Below are positions 31,667 to 39,380 of a stretch of 41,969 nucleotides of DNA, one piece after another. The position numbers and the translations under genes are program-made. Every line of letters begins with the position of its first letter. Positions within the stretch are counted from its first letter, which is position 1. The DNA comes from Chloroflexota bacterium (GTDB lineage Bacteria; Chloroflexota; Anaerolineae; Aggregatilineales; Phototrophicaceae): the NCBI GenBank assembly GCA_014338005.1, contig QUBZ01000029.1:1-41969 (forward strand), written 5' to 3'. The notes beneath the pieces are model-generated. The model did no database searches. It was given only the letters and a program-made list of their open reading frames with translations, and was not told where the DNA came from.

Positions 31667-32911
31667 CTACCCCTTCCAGGGATAGGACGGGCGGCAGCCG
31701 GTAGCAACCTCGACCAACTCTTCAATCGTCCGTATTTCGCGCCGGTTCATTATCAACGCCTGCGCGATATTCAGCGCCAGGCTGGCAGCGATTGACCGGT
31801 CGTTCGCGTCCTCAATGCCCCGAATATCCTCCACGCCGGCCAGGCCAATAACACGGCGCATCATCTTACACGCGCCCATACCCGCCGAGTCTTGCAGCAC
31901 CCGCAGCATATAATCTTCCTGATACCCTTTAGGCATGTTGATCAAGTCCACTTCGGCCCACACTTCGCCGAATTCGCGCTCGAACACCTTCCACAATTGA
32001 ATAACCGTATCCGTCAGATATTTACGGAAATCAGCGCGGGTTTCCGGGTCTTTCGTGCGGACTTCGTGCGAGGCGTAGCTAAGGAACAGATTGCCGATCA
32101 CCGCGCCTACGTCAAAACCCATTGGCCCGTAAAAGGCGAATTCAGGATCAATGGCAAACGTTTCGGTCTGGTTAATCATGATACTGCCGGTATGCAGATC
32201 GCCATGAATCAACGCCTGCGCGTGGGTCATGAACTTTTCCTTCATCTGGGCGACCTGCGTCCGCAGAGAATCGTCTGCCTGCAAAGCCAGCACCTGCGGC
32301 TCGATTTCCGGGTGGTAGCGGTTGCGCTCGGTTTTGCGGTAAGGCTCGGTGAAAACCAAATCCTCAGTAATCTTGCACAGTTCAGGGTTCGTAAACCGCG
32401 CGACTTCCAGCTTTTTGGTGCGGAAGTCCAGCACCAGGTCAGAGGTATAGGCCAGCGTGCGCGCCAGAAAGAGGCCGATATGCTCGGCGAAAGCCGGATA
32501 CTTGATGCCCTGAATCAACCCTTTACGCATGATGATATGGTTATTCAGGTTTTGCATCGCCGTCAGGTACATATCCGGGTCATAAAAATAGACCCTGGGG
32601 GTATGCTGTGGACACAGCCGATATTCGATCTTCAGCGCCTCGGCTTCGATGCGGGCGCGGTCGGTCGGCAGCGGCCAGCTGTCTCCTACCAGCCGCAGGT
32701 AAGGGAGCGCCTGCTTCAAAACGACTGTTCGGCTGGGGTCATTTTTAGCCCAGACTTTAAAGACCAGGTTGAGGTTGCCATCGCCAACCTCAACCGATTC
32801 GATTTCCTCGCCGATGTGAAAAACCTCGCGCAGTTCGGGGCGCGAATGAACATAACCGGAAACAGTTTCGGCATTCAGGGGTTGGTATCGGGTTGAAAGT
32901 TCGGTGAACAT
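31667..32911 (-). CDS. mtnK: MtnK-family 5-methylthioribose (or 5-deoxyribose) kinase
   Basis: 414 aa. It starts MFTELSTRYQPLNAETV, as MtnK proteins do. ATP-binding GDGNLNLVFKV, the catalytic loop HGDLHTGSIM and the metal-binding DPEFAFYGPMGFDVG are all present. The enzyme phosphorylates C1 of methylthioribose or, in the 5-deoxyribose variant, of 5-deoxyribose. The start at 32911 is supported by homology; an ATG 27 codons upstream falls past a palindrome and is unlikely. Position between an ABC importer and mtnA suggests the sugar is taken up from outside rather than made only from recycled S-adenosylmethionine. Confidence 0.9.
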   Translation of the reverse strand: MFTELSTRYQPLNAETVSGYVHSRPELREVFHIGEEIESVEVGDGNLNLVFKVWAKNDPSRTVVLKQALPYLRLVGDSWPLPTDRARIEAEALKIEYRLCPQHTPRVYFYDPDMYLTAMQNLNNHIIMRKGLIQGIKYPAFAEHIGLFLARTLAYTSDLVLDFRTKKLEVARFTNPELCKITEDLVFTEPYRKTERNRYHPEIEPQVLALQADDSLRTQVAQMKEKFMTHAQALIHGDLHTGSIMINQTETFAIDPEFAFYGPMGFDVGAVIGNLFLSYASHEVRTKDPETRADFRKYLTDTVIQLWKVFEREFGEVWAEVDLINMPKGYQEDYMLRVLQDSAGMGACKMMRRVIGLAGVEDIRGIEDANDRSIAASLALNIAQALIMNRREIRTIEELVEVATGCRPSYPWKG

Positions 32912-32959
32912 GATTGTTACTGCCTGGTGATTATTGGGAGATCGAAGGAAAATTTTGGG

Positions 32960-32983
32960 AGGGGCGCACGGTTGTGCGCCCCT
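32960..32983. repeat. intergenic palindrome AGGGGCGCAC / GTGCGCCCCT
   Basis: A perfect 10-bp stem with a 4-nt loop (GGTT) lies between the permease and kinase genes. It is the strongest member of the GC palindrome family. Confidence 0.65.
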
Positions 32984-33006
32984 GGCCTGCATTGAAAGAT
33001 TAAATA

Positions 33007-34053
33007 CTATGCGGTTTTGTCGCGCGGCGCGCGCCCCGCAAGCAGAACGTTGATGACTAGCGCAACGAACAATACGATGCCGGTGATAACGTCCTTCAGC
33101 AGCGGGTCTATCGAAGGAATATTATCCAAACCATTGCGAAGCGTGCCGTATATCAGCAGACCGATCAGCGTTTGCACCATACCGCCGCGCCCGCCGCTTA
33201 ACGAAGTGCCGCCAAGCACCACCGCGCCAATGGTGTCAATCAGGAAACTGGGAATCGCGTCCGGCAGTGCGCTGCCAAGCCGCCCCGTGCTGACAACACC
33301 CGCCAGCCCGGCGAAGAAACCGGAAATCGTTAACACTGCCGTCAGGATAATATTCGTGTTTACGCCTGCCAGCCGCGCCGCCGGTTTGCTCGCGCCGGTC
33401 ATATACACGTAGCGGCCAAAGCGTGTATACCGTAATACCAAATGCCCGATCAGCAGCGAAACGGCGGCGACGATCACCAGCACTCGTATTTCAATGACTC
33501 CAAACAAGGGTAGATCCAATGAAATACGCCCGCTGCCCAGAAACACCGCAACTTCTGGGAGTTGAGAGATGGTACGGCCTTTACTGAGGTACGTGGTCAA
33601 GCCACCGGCGATGAGCGACATTGCCAACGTCGCCATAAACGTCGGAATGCGAAAGCGTGTCGAAGCAGTGCCGCTCAAAAACCCCATGAGTGTGCCTGTA
33701 CCCAGCGCCGCCAACAGGGGGAAAGGTTCCTGCACCTTCAGGTTGGCGTACATGTACGCACAAATCATACCCGTTAATGCCGCGACAGCGCCGATGCTGA
33801 GGTCAATTTCGCCGGTAAGCAGCACGAACGTCATACCGGTGGCGAAAATCGCCAGCGTCGAAATCTGCGACAGGATGTTATTCAGGTTGACCGGTCGCAA
33901 AAACGTCTGTGAGGTCAAGCTGAAAAAAAGACCCAGCGCCAGCAGCGTCCACACCGGCGCAAGAGCTGTGATGCGCCGCATCCACACACCCGAAATCAGG
34001 GGTTTGGGAGGCGAGACAGCGATTTCAGGATTTTTCTCGGTTTGCGTGGTCAT
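33007..34053 (-). CDS. RbsC-type sugar ABC transporter permease
   Basis: 348 aa with about nine membrane helices after a cytoplasmic N-terminus. Blocks: FVLLTGEIDLSIGAVAALTG and AVVLGGTSLSGGRGGMVQT, the latter near the ATPase contact. Its ATG overlaps the ATPase stop by 4 nt (ATGA). It is the channel of the third importer. Confidence 0.93.
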   Translation of the reverse strand: MTTQTEKNPEIAVSPPKPLISGVWMRRITALAPVWTLLALGLFFSLTSQTFLRPVNLNNILSQISTLAIFATGMTFVLLTGEIDLSIGAVAALTGMICAYMYANLKVQEPFPLLAALGTGTLMGFLSGTASTRFRIPTFMATLAMSLIAGGLTTYLSKGRTISQLPEVAVFLGSGRISLDLPLFGVIEIRVLVIVAAVSLLIGHLVLRYTRFGRYVYMTGASKPAARLAGVNTNIILTAVLTISGFFAGLAGVVSTGRLGSALPDAIPSFLIDTIGAVVLGGTSLSGGRGGMVQTLIGLLIYGTLRNGLDNIPSIDPLLKDVITGIVLFVALVINVLLAGRAPRDKTA

Positions 34054-35531
34054 AACAACCTCATCAGAACATCTTTATTCAAATCTTTATTTTCCATGTG
34101 CCCGACGACGCGCCCATGTGACATGACAATCACACGGTCAGACACTGTCAAAATCGTTTCCGGCTCGGAAGAAACGACCAGCACACCGTAACCATCGTTG
34201 CGGAATTTCCGCAGGATGCTCAGAACTTCGCTTTTTGCACCCACGTCCATGCCGCGTGTCGGCTCGCTCATCACCAGCACTTTTGGCGGGAAGGTCAGCC
34301 AGCGAGCAATAGCGACCTTTTGCTGGTTGCCGCCGCTTAACGTGCCAACCGGATTAAGTGGGTCGGGCGGCTGTACGTTAACCATCTGAATGGCCGGCGC
34401 AGCCAATTTCAATTCCTGCGACTGTCGGGGGATCAGCGAACCAATCCGGTTGAGGTGTGGCAGCGTCACGTTGCGGTAAATGGCTTCGTCCATCAGCAGG
34501 CTCTTCCGCCGCGATTCGATGGCATAAGCCAGACCGTGCTGGATAGCATAACGAGCAGAGTGTCTCGGTTTAAACCGATGTCCGTCTACCGTGATGTTCC
34601 CACTGTCGAAACGATACATGCCAAACAGCGCCCGTGCCAGATCGAAATGTCCCGCGCCAATCGCGCCGTAAATGCCCAGCACCTCGCCTTTATTCACCTT
34701 AAAACTCACATCGTTAAACACATCTGAAGTGAGGTTATTAACTTCTAACAGGATATGACCATCCGCGCTTGTGACAGCGGGCGGTAGTGTCGCGTTCACT
34801 TCGCGTCCCAGGATGAGCGAAACGAGATGACTCGTGTTGGTTTCAGCCGCATCCAGAGTGGCAACTTTTTGGCCGTCCCGCAGAACGGTGATCCGGTCAG
34901 CCACCCGCACCACTTCTTCCAAAAAATGCGAAATATAAATGATACTGCGTTTGTCCTCGCGCAGTTTATCAATCACGTGGATCAGGCGCTCCACCTCCGC
35001 TGGAGAGAGCGCAGATGTTGGTTCATCCATAATGATGACACGTGCGCCAGAAACAATGGTACGCAGCACTTCAACGACCTGCTGTGTACCCAGCGCATAT
35101 TTACCAAGTGGCTGGCGCACGTCAAGATGTTCGAAGCCAAGCCGGGCGAGTTCCTGCTCGGCGGTGTTGTACATTTTTTTCCAGTCAATCGTTCCCCAGC
35201 GCGTCACAAGCTGCCGGCCCAGAAATAAATTCTCGGCCACCGAAAGCTCCGGCATAACACTCAACTCTTGATGGATCATGGCAATCCCGAGGTCCAGCGC
35301 ATCGTGTGGGGAATGCAAATGGACAGGCTTTCCATCCAACAGGAATTCCCCATCATACTCGGTGTAAACACCGGAGAGAATACGCATCAGGGTTGATTTG
35401 CCCGCGCCGTTTTCGCCGACCAGTGCGTGGGTTTCACCCTCACGTAGATCAAAATCCACATGGTCGAGCGCCTGAATATTGCCGAATCGTTTGGAGATTT
35501 TTCGTAGCTGAAGTATTGGAGTGGCATTCAT
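34050..35531 (-). CDS. RbsA-type sugar ABC transporter ATP-binding protein
   Basis: 493 aa. First NBD: Walker A GENGAGKST, Walker B VIIMDEPT; the signature is altered (YALGTQQ rather than LSVAQQQ). Second NBD: degenerate Walker A GAIGAGHFD, intact LSGGNQQK, and LVMSEPT with Ser in place of the Walker B Asp. Alternating degenerate and intact sites are known in this family, so the complex probably still works. The ATG at 35531 has GGAAA upstream; a TTG four codons earlier is weaker. Confidence 0.92.
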   Translation of the reverse strand: MNATPILQLRKISKRFGNIQALDHVDFDLREGETHALVGENGAGKSTLMRILSGVYTEYDGEFLLDGKPVHLHSPHDALDLGIAMIHQELSVMPELSVAENLFLGRQLVTRWGTIDWKKMYNTAEQELARLGFEHLDVRQPLGKYALGTQQVVEVLRTIVSGARVIIMDEPTSALSPAEVERLIHVIDKLREDKRSIIYISHFLEEVVRVADRITVLRDGQKVATLDAAETNTSHLVSLILGREVNATLPPAVTSADGHILLEVNNLTSDVFNDVSFKVNKGEVLGIYGAIGAGHFDLARALFGMYRFDSGNITVDGHRFKPRHSARYAIQHGLAYAIESRRKSLLMDEAIYRNVTLPHLNRIGSLIPRQSQELKLAAPAIQMVNVQPPDPLNPVGTLSGGNQQKVAIARWLTFPPKVLVMSEPTRGMDVGAKSEVLSILRKFRNDGYGVLVVSSEPETILTVSDRVIVMSHGRVVGHMENKDLNKDVLMRLL

Positions 35532-35553
35532 AAACATTTCCAAAATGAACTTC

Positions 35554-35582
35554 GAGGTATCCGAACAGCATTCGGATACCTC
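35554..35582. terminator. perfect 12-bp hairpin between binding-protein and ATPase genes
   Basis: GAGGTATCCGAA and TTCGGATACCTC pair perfectly around a 5-nt loop (CAGCA). It lies 51 nt after the binding-protein stop and 22 nt before the ATPase start. There is no T-run, so it more likely protects the upstream mRNA end or attenuates transcription than terminates fully. Its sequence is unrelated to the GC palindromes. Confidence 0.65.
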
Positions 35583-35633
35583 TAGTTTACAGTCTGGTCA
35601 GCGAGCGGTAGGATACCGCCCCCTGCAAAACGC

Positions 35634-36719
35634 TTAGAAGACGAGCTGCTCCTCTGCCCACATTAGCCCTGGCACAACGCTGAGGCCGTAGTTGTTCAGC
35701 TTCCAGGGTTCGTCGGCCAGGGCGGGGTTCGCATCAATCTCGTTGGTGATTAGCGGACCATCCGCCAGAACAAAGAACGGGACGTTATTCCGTGCTTCTT
35801 CCAGGCCTACTGTCGCAGCGTAAACACCCGCAATCACCGCCCAGCCATGAATACGAGTCGCAGAGTTACGGGCAGTCGCCACCAGCTTACCCTCGGCAAC
35901 CGCCTGGATGGCCGGAGTCATGGCGTCCACACCACCTACCAGCACCTGATCGCCCAGGCCGGCGTTTTCAACCGCCTGGCGTGCCGCCAGTGCCATGTCG
36001 TCATTATCGGCGAAGATGGCCTTCAGGTCAGGATGACGGTTCAGAGTGGTTTCGGTCAGCGAAGCGGCTTTCGCCACGTCCCAGTCACCCGGCTCATCGA
36101 GGACAACTTCAATATCCGGGTAACGCCCGACGACATTCAGGAAGCCCTGTCCACGCGCCTGTGCGCCGGTGTGGCCGGGCTGTCCGCCGATATGCGCGAT
36201 CTTGCCCGCGCCGCCCATCTTCTCCACCAGCACCTCGACAACGGATTCCGACATGAATACATTGTTGGGAGCGATGAAGGTGAGGATACCCATCTCCTGA
36301 AGCTGGGCAAGCGGAGCGATCAGCGTGTCCATGTCAATCACCGGAATACCGGCGTCAATCATAGTCTGCACCGGCTCCACCAGCGCACCGATAGCATTCG
36401 GCTGCATAGCAACGAAGTCCCACTGTTCCGTCGCCATCTGATCAATCTTGCCGCGCTGGATAACCGGGTCAAATTCACCGTCGAACCAGGTCAGTTGGAC
36501 ACCCAGCAGGTCGCACCACCATTGGGCGGCTTCCTGCCCCTGGGCATTCCACGTCCCGGCCAAGCCGGCGCTGGACATAGCCGCGCGCAGAGGCTGATCC
36601 TGAGCGCGCGCCCGCCGATATTCAATAAGCGCAAGCAGGTTGGCAAATGCCAATCCTGATCCAGCAAACAGACTCCCTTTTAGGAAGTCACGGCGGCTAA
36701 AACCTTTTGACTGTGCCAT
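35634..36719 (-). CDS. sugar-binding protein (Peripla_BP_4) with Tat signal
   Basis: 361 aa. The start MAQSKGFSRRDFLKGSLFAG is a strong twin-arginine signal, with cleavage near ARAQ at about 40. Binding fold: AMSSAGLAGTWNAQG, DFVAMQPNAIGALV, IPVIDMDTLIAPL, AHIGGQPGHTGAQARG, AIFADNDDMALAARQ, VGGVDAMTP. The ATG at 36719 has AAGGAG 7 nt upstream. First gene of the transporter-MtnK-MtnA run, after a 131-nt gap with an inverted repeat. Confidence 0.93.
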   Translation of the reverse strand: MAQSKGFSRRDFLKGSLFAGSGLAFANLLALIEYRRARAQDQPLRAAMSSAGLAGTWNAQGQEAAQWWCDLLGVQLTWFDGEFDPVIQRGKIDQMATEQWDFVAMQPNAIGALVEPVQTMIDAGIPVIDMDTLIAPLAQLQEMGILTFIAPNNVFMSESVVEVLVEKMGGAGKIAHIGGQPGHTGAQARGQGFLNVVGRYPDIEVVLDEPGDWDVAKAASLTETTLNRHPDLKAIFADNDDMALAARQAVENAGLGDQVLVGGVDAMTPAIQAVAEGKLVATARNSATRIHGWAVIAGVYAATVGLEEARNNVPFFVLADGPLITNEIDANPALADEPWKLNNYGLSVVPGLMWAEEQLVF

Positions 36720-36766
36720 TTTTTGCTCCTTAAATAAAACTTCATTGGACAAAAGGTCTGTTTGCA

Positions 36767-36790
36767 AGTGAAAACCGCAGAAATTTCACT
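36767..36790 (-). promoter_or_regulatory. inverted repeat AGTGAAA / TTTCACT before the third transporter
   Basis: Seven-bp perfect arms (36767-36773 and 36784-36790) with a 10-bp spacer, 48-71 nt upstream of the binding-protein start. The spacing of half-sites suits a dimeric repressor. The core GTGAAA/TTTCAC resembles, but is not, the KdgR-like box at 28940-28956. No regulator gene lies in this cluster. Confidence 0.4.
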
Positions 36791-36850
36791 AATTTTCTAG
36801 CTTACCTCTTTATCTCCAAATTGCCAAATCAAACCCGGCAGTAACTGGCC

Positions 36851-37174
36851 TTAATCCAGATGAAACACGCACTCCAGTTCAACAAACATCTGGTCAGGGC
36901 GCGCGCCCGGCGGCAGTTCGAAATACGGCGACATCATCGCCTGCCAGCGGGCATTAACCTCGGTCTTTTCCATTTCAGCAACCGCCTGTTCCAGCGAAAC
37001 GGGCGTCTCAAAATAGCCGAACAGCAGCCCATCCTCGCGCAAGAACAGCGAATAATTGTGCCAGCCGGCTGCGGACAAGGCTTCCAGCATCTCCGGCCAG
37101 ACGTTACGATGATGCGCTTTGTATTCTTCGATCAACTCCTGCTTCACTTTTAAGACGAAGCCTATTCGTTTCAT
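36851..37174 (-). CDS. rhaM: L-rhamnose mutarotase family protein (RhaM-like)
   Basis: 107 aa, the family length. It reads MKRIGFVLKVKQELIEEYKA then HRNVWPEM, NYSLFLREDGLLFGYFE and ARWQAMMSPYFE, all characteristic of RhaM. It interconverts alpha and beta anomers of L-rhamnose or a similar deoxy sugar in the cytoplasm. GGGAGG lies 7 nt before the ATG. No rhamnose isomerase, kinase or aldolase is near; the neighbouring enzymes are MtnK and MtnA types, so the true substrate may be the 5-deoxypentose handled by them. Confidence 0.88.
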   Translation of the reverse strand: MKRIGFVLKVKQELIEEYKAHHRNVWPEMLEALSAAGWHNYSLFLREDGLLFGYFETPVSLEQAVAEMEKTEVNARWQAMMSPYFELPPGARPDQMFVELECVFHLD

Positions 37175-37247
37175 GGTCGAGCCTCCCGGTTCCAGGTCGT
37201 CAGTCCACAGTAACCGGTTCGATATTCATCGGCCAGGCGGCGGCAGT

Positions 37248-37664
37248 TTATCCCTGCCCCAAAATCGCCTTCAGGCCAAGCCGCGCCAGCACCACATCTT
37301 CTTCTTCCGACAGGCCGCTGACACCAATCCCGCCGACGACCTGCCCTTCATATATAATCGGGACTCCCCCACCCCAGCCGACATAACGCACCTCGCCATA
37401 ATACAGCAGCGGAAAGTTTCCTTCCCGCGCCGACTGGCCTAAGTGCGCCGACTCTTTGCGTTCGCGGCTGGCGGTAAAAGCTTTATTGATCGCAATGTTG
37501 ATCGAAGCCAGCGGGCAGCCATCCGTGCGTAAAAACGCCAGCAGTTCGCCATGTGCATCTACAACGGCCACCGCCGCGCCTTTATTCTGCCGCTCCAGCT
37601 CTTGCTGGACAGCACCAACAGCCAGCGCGGCATCATGATGCGAAAGATTATATGACTGGTACAT
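37248..37664 (-). CDS. HbpS/GlcG (DUF336) family protein
   Basis: 138 aa. Blocks AVAVVDAHGELLAFLRTDG, SINIAINKAFTA, GWGGGVPIIYEGQVVGGIGVSG are typical of the GlcG/HbpS fold. Family members bind haem or small ligands or appear in sugar-use operons without a known role. The ATG at 37664 is chosen because AAAGGTGAGG lies just upstream; an ATG 11 codons earlier is less well placed. It is the first gene of the RhaM-transporter group and follows the helicase gene by 67 nt. Confidence 0.85.
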   Translation of the reverse strand: MYQSYNLSHHDAALAVGAVQQELERQNKGAAVAVVDAHGELLAFLRTDGCPLASINIAINKAFTASRERKESAHLGQSAREGNFPLLYYGEVRYVGWGGGVPIIYEGQVVGGIGVSGLSEEEDVVLARLGLKAILGQG

Positions 37665-37731
37665 ACTCGCCCTCACCTTTATGACATTCTTCAGCATTTA
37701 AACCAGGCGGTCAGGATGGCCCGCCGCCACA

Positions 37732-39069
37732 TCACTGCTGATTAGCCCGCCCGGCATCGAACGCCCCATCACCATGAGGCCGCCGGTCGGCGCGAGAACG
37801 CCGCCTGCGGCTGCTCCGGCGCGGTTTATCGGCCACTTTTCCGCCGTTAGCAGCCGGATGACCGCCCCCATTTGAGGGGCGATTGGCCGATGCGCGGCGT
37901 TCTGGTCGAGAAACCGGCACATCACGCTCCGCCGGCGATGAAGCATAGGGATGCCCACTGACGACCGGCACGCGCAGCCGGATCAGCTTTTCAATATCGC
38001 GCAGATACGCCCGCTCCTCAACATCGCAGAACGAATACGCGATGCCTGCCGCCCCGGCTCGCGCCGTTCGACCGATGCGGTGAACATAACTTTCGGGTTC
38101 ATTGGGCAGGTCGTAATTGATGACGTGCGTCACGTCCTCGACATCAATGCCGCGTGCCGCGATATCGGTCGCCACCAGAACGCGGATTTTGCCCGATTTA
38201 AAATTCGCCAGCGCACGTTCTCGCGCGCTCTGCGATTTGTTGCCATGAATGGCATCGGCCCGGATATTACCCCGATCAAGCTGCTGCGCGAGTTTATTAG
38301 CTCCATGTTTGGTGCGCGTAAAAACCAGCACCCGGCGAAAATCCGCGTCATCCAGCAGATGTTCCAGCAGCGCGCGTTTATCTTTCTTTTCGACAAAAAA
38401 GACCGACTGTGCGATTTTCTCAACCGTCGTCGCCTGAGGAGTCACCGCAACGTGTACCGGGTTAATCAAAATCTGATCGGCCAGGTCTTGAATATCCTGC
38501 GGCATGGTCGCAGAAAACATCAGGGTCTGTCGTCGCGTCGGCAGCGCCTTGATAATCCGACACACATCATGAATGAAGCCCATATCCAGCATCCGGTCTG
38601 CTTCATCCAGCACGAAAATTTCGATGGTATTCAGGCGAATAATCCCCTGGTTCATCAGATCAAGCAGGCGTCCCGGCGTGGCGACCAGAATATCCGCGCC
38701 GCGCCGCAGCGCCTCGACCTGCGGCTGCTGCCCCACACCGCCGAAGATGACGATGTGCTTCAGCTTCGTCTGGCGACCATAAACTGCAAAACTTTCGCCT
38801 ATCTGGGTTGCCAATTCGCGGGTGGGCGACAGAACCAGCACGCGGATCGTACCCCGCGCGCGGTTATGCGTTTCAGTAACGAGCTGCTGCAAAATGGGCA
38901 GCGCAAAAGCGGCGGTTTTTCCTGTGCCGGTCTGAGCGCAGCCGACCAGGTCTTTCCCATCCAGGATGTGCGGGATGGCACGCGCCTGTATTGGCGTTGG
39001 TTCAAGATACCCTTCGGTGCTTACCGCGCGCAGCAAAGGGTCTATCAATTTCAGATCGTGAAACTGCAT
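37732..39069 (-). CDS. DEAD-box RNA helicase (RhlE-like)
   Basis: 445 aa. Q motif PTPIQ, motif I AQTGTGKT, Ia PTRELA, II DEAD (VLDEADRM), [39 protein letters not shown] are all intact. A basic, low-complexity tail of about 70 residues ([15 protein letters not shown]) probably binds RNA. Expected to unwind RNA during ribosome assembly or decay in the cold. TGAGG lies 4 nt before the ATG. It has its own upstream promoter and no functional tie to the sugar genes. Confidence 0.95.
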   Translation of the reverse strand: MQFHDLKLIDPLLRAVSTEGYLEPTPIQARAIPHILDGKDLVGCAQTGTGKTAAFALPILQQLVTETHNRARGTIRVLVLSPTRELATQIGESFAVYGRQTKLKHIVIFGGVGQQPQVEALRRGADILVATPGRLLDLMNQGIIRLNTIEIFVLDEADRMLDMGFIHDVCRIIKALPTRRQTLMFSATMPQDIQDLADQILINPVHVAVTPQATTVEKIAQSVFFVEKKDKRALLEHLLDDADFRRVLVFTRTKHGANKLAQQLDRGNIRADAIHGNKSQSARERALANFKSGKIRVLVATDIAARGIDVEDVTHVINYDLPNEPESYVHRIGRTARAGAAGIAYSFCDVEERAYLRDIEKLIRLRVPVVSGHPYASSPAERDVPVSRPERRASANRPSNGGGHPAANGGKVADKPRRSSRRRRSRADRRPHGDGAFDAGRANQQ

Positions 39070-39192
39070 ATAGCCTCAAAATGATCGTGAAGGCAGCAGA
39101 GCCTTCACTCGTCGTTTGGTTTTGACTGTGACCGGGGACTGGGCAGCGGAGTATTTGACTGCACAATTCGTTCTCAATCTTGTTCAAGGGCA

Positions 39193-39198
39193 ATTATA
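39193..39198 (-). promoter_or_regulatory. extended -10 promoter of the helicase gene
   Basis: The minus strand reads TGCTATAAT (an extended -10) ending at 39193. Transcription would start near 39186, leaving a 5' UTR of about 117 nt, common for cold-regulated helicases. The -35 is weak. Confidence 0.5.
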
Positions 39199-39380
39199 GC
39201 ACAAAGCGCAATCTTTTTCAGAGTGTAAATATTGGGCTGTATAGTTTCGCCCTCGGATATCTCTGTCACGCGCGCCCGACGCACGATATTGGCGCGATTC
39301 TCGCAGACGGGCAATAATGCTTATTCAAGTATATAAATAAGCAGCAGTCCATTTTGATCGGTGTCGGAGGAGTCAGAAAA
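39199..39380 (+). promoter_or_regulatory. divergent intergenic region upstream of the Ser/Thr kinase gene
   Basis: With the helicase leader this makes a 311-nt gene-free stretch. It contains the inverted repeat GCTTATT / AATAAGC (39319-39325 and 39336-39342) with TATAAA at 39332-39337 inside it, a possible -10 overlapped by an operator, about 45 nt before the kinase ATG. No -35 is convincing. Nothing else is recognised. Confidence 0.3.

Noticed and set aside
30547..37664. Assignment of the third importer to L-rhamnose because of RhaM
   Set aside because: No rhamnose isomerase, rhamnulokinase, aldolase or dehydrogenase is nearby; MtnK and MtnA types point to a 5-modified pentose.
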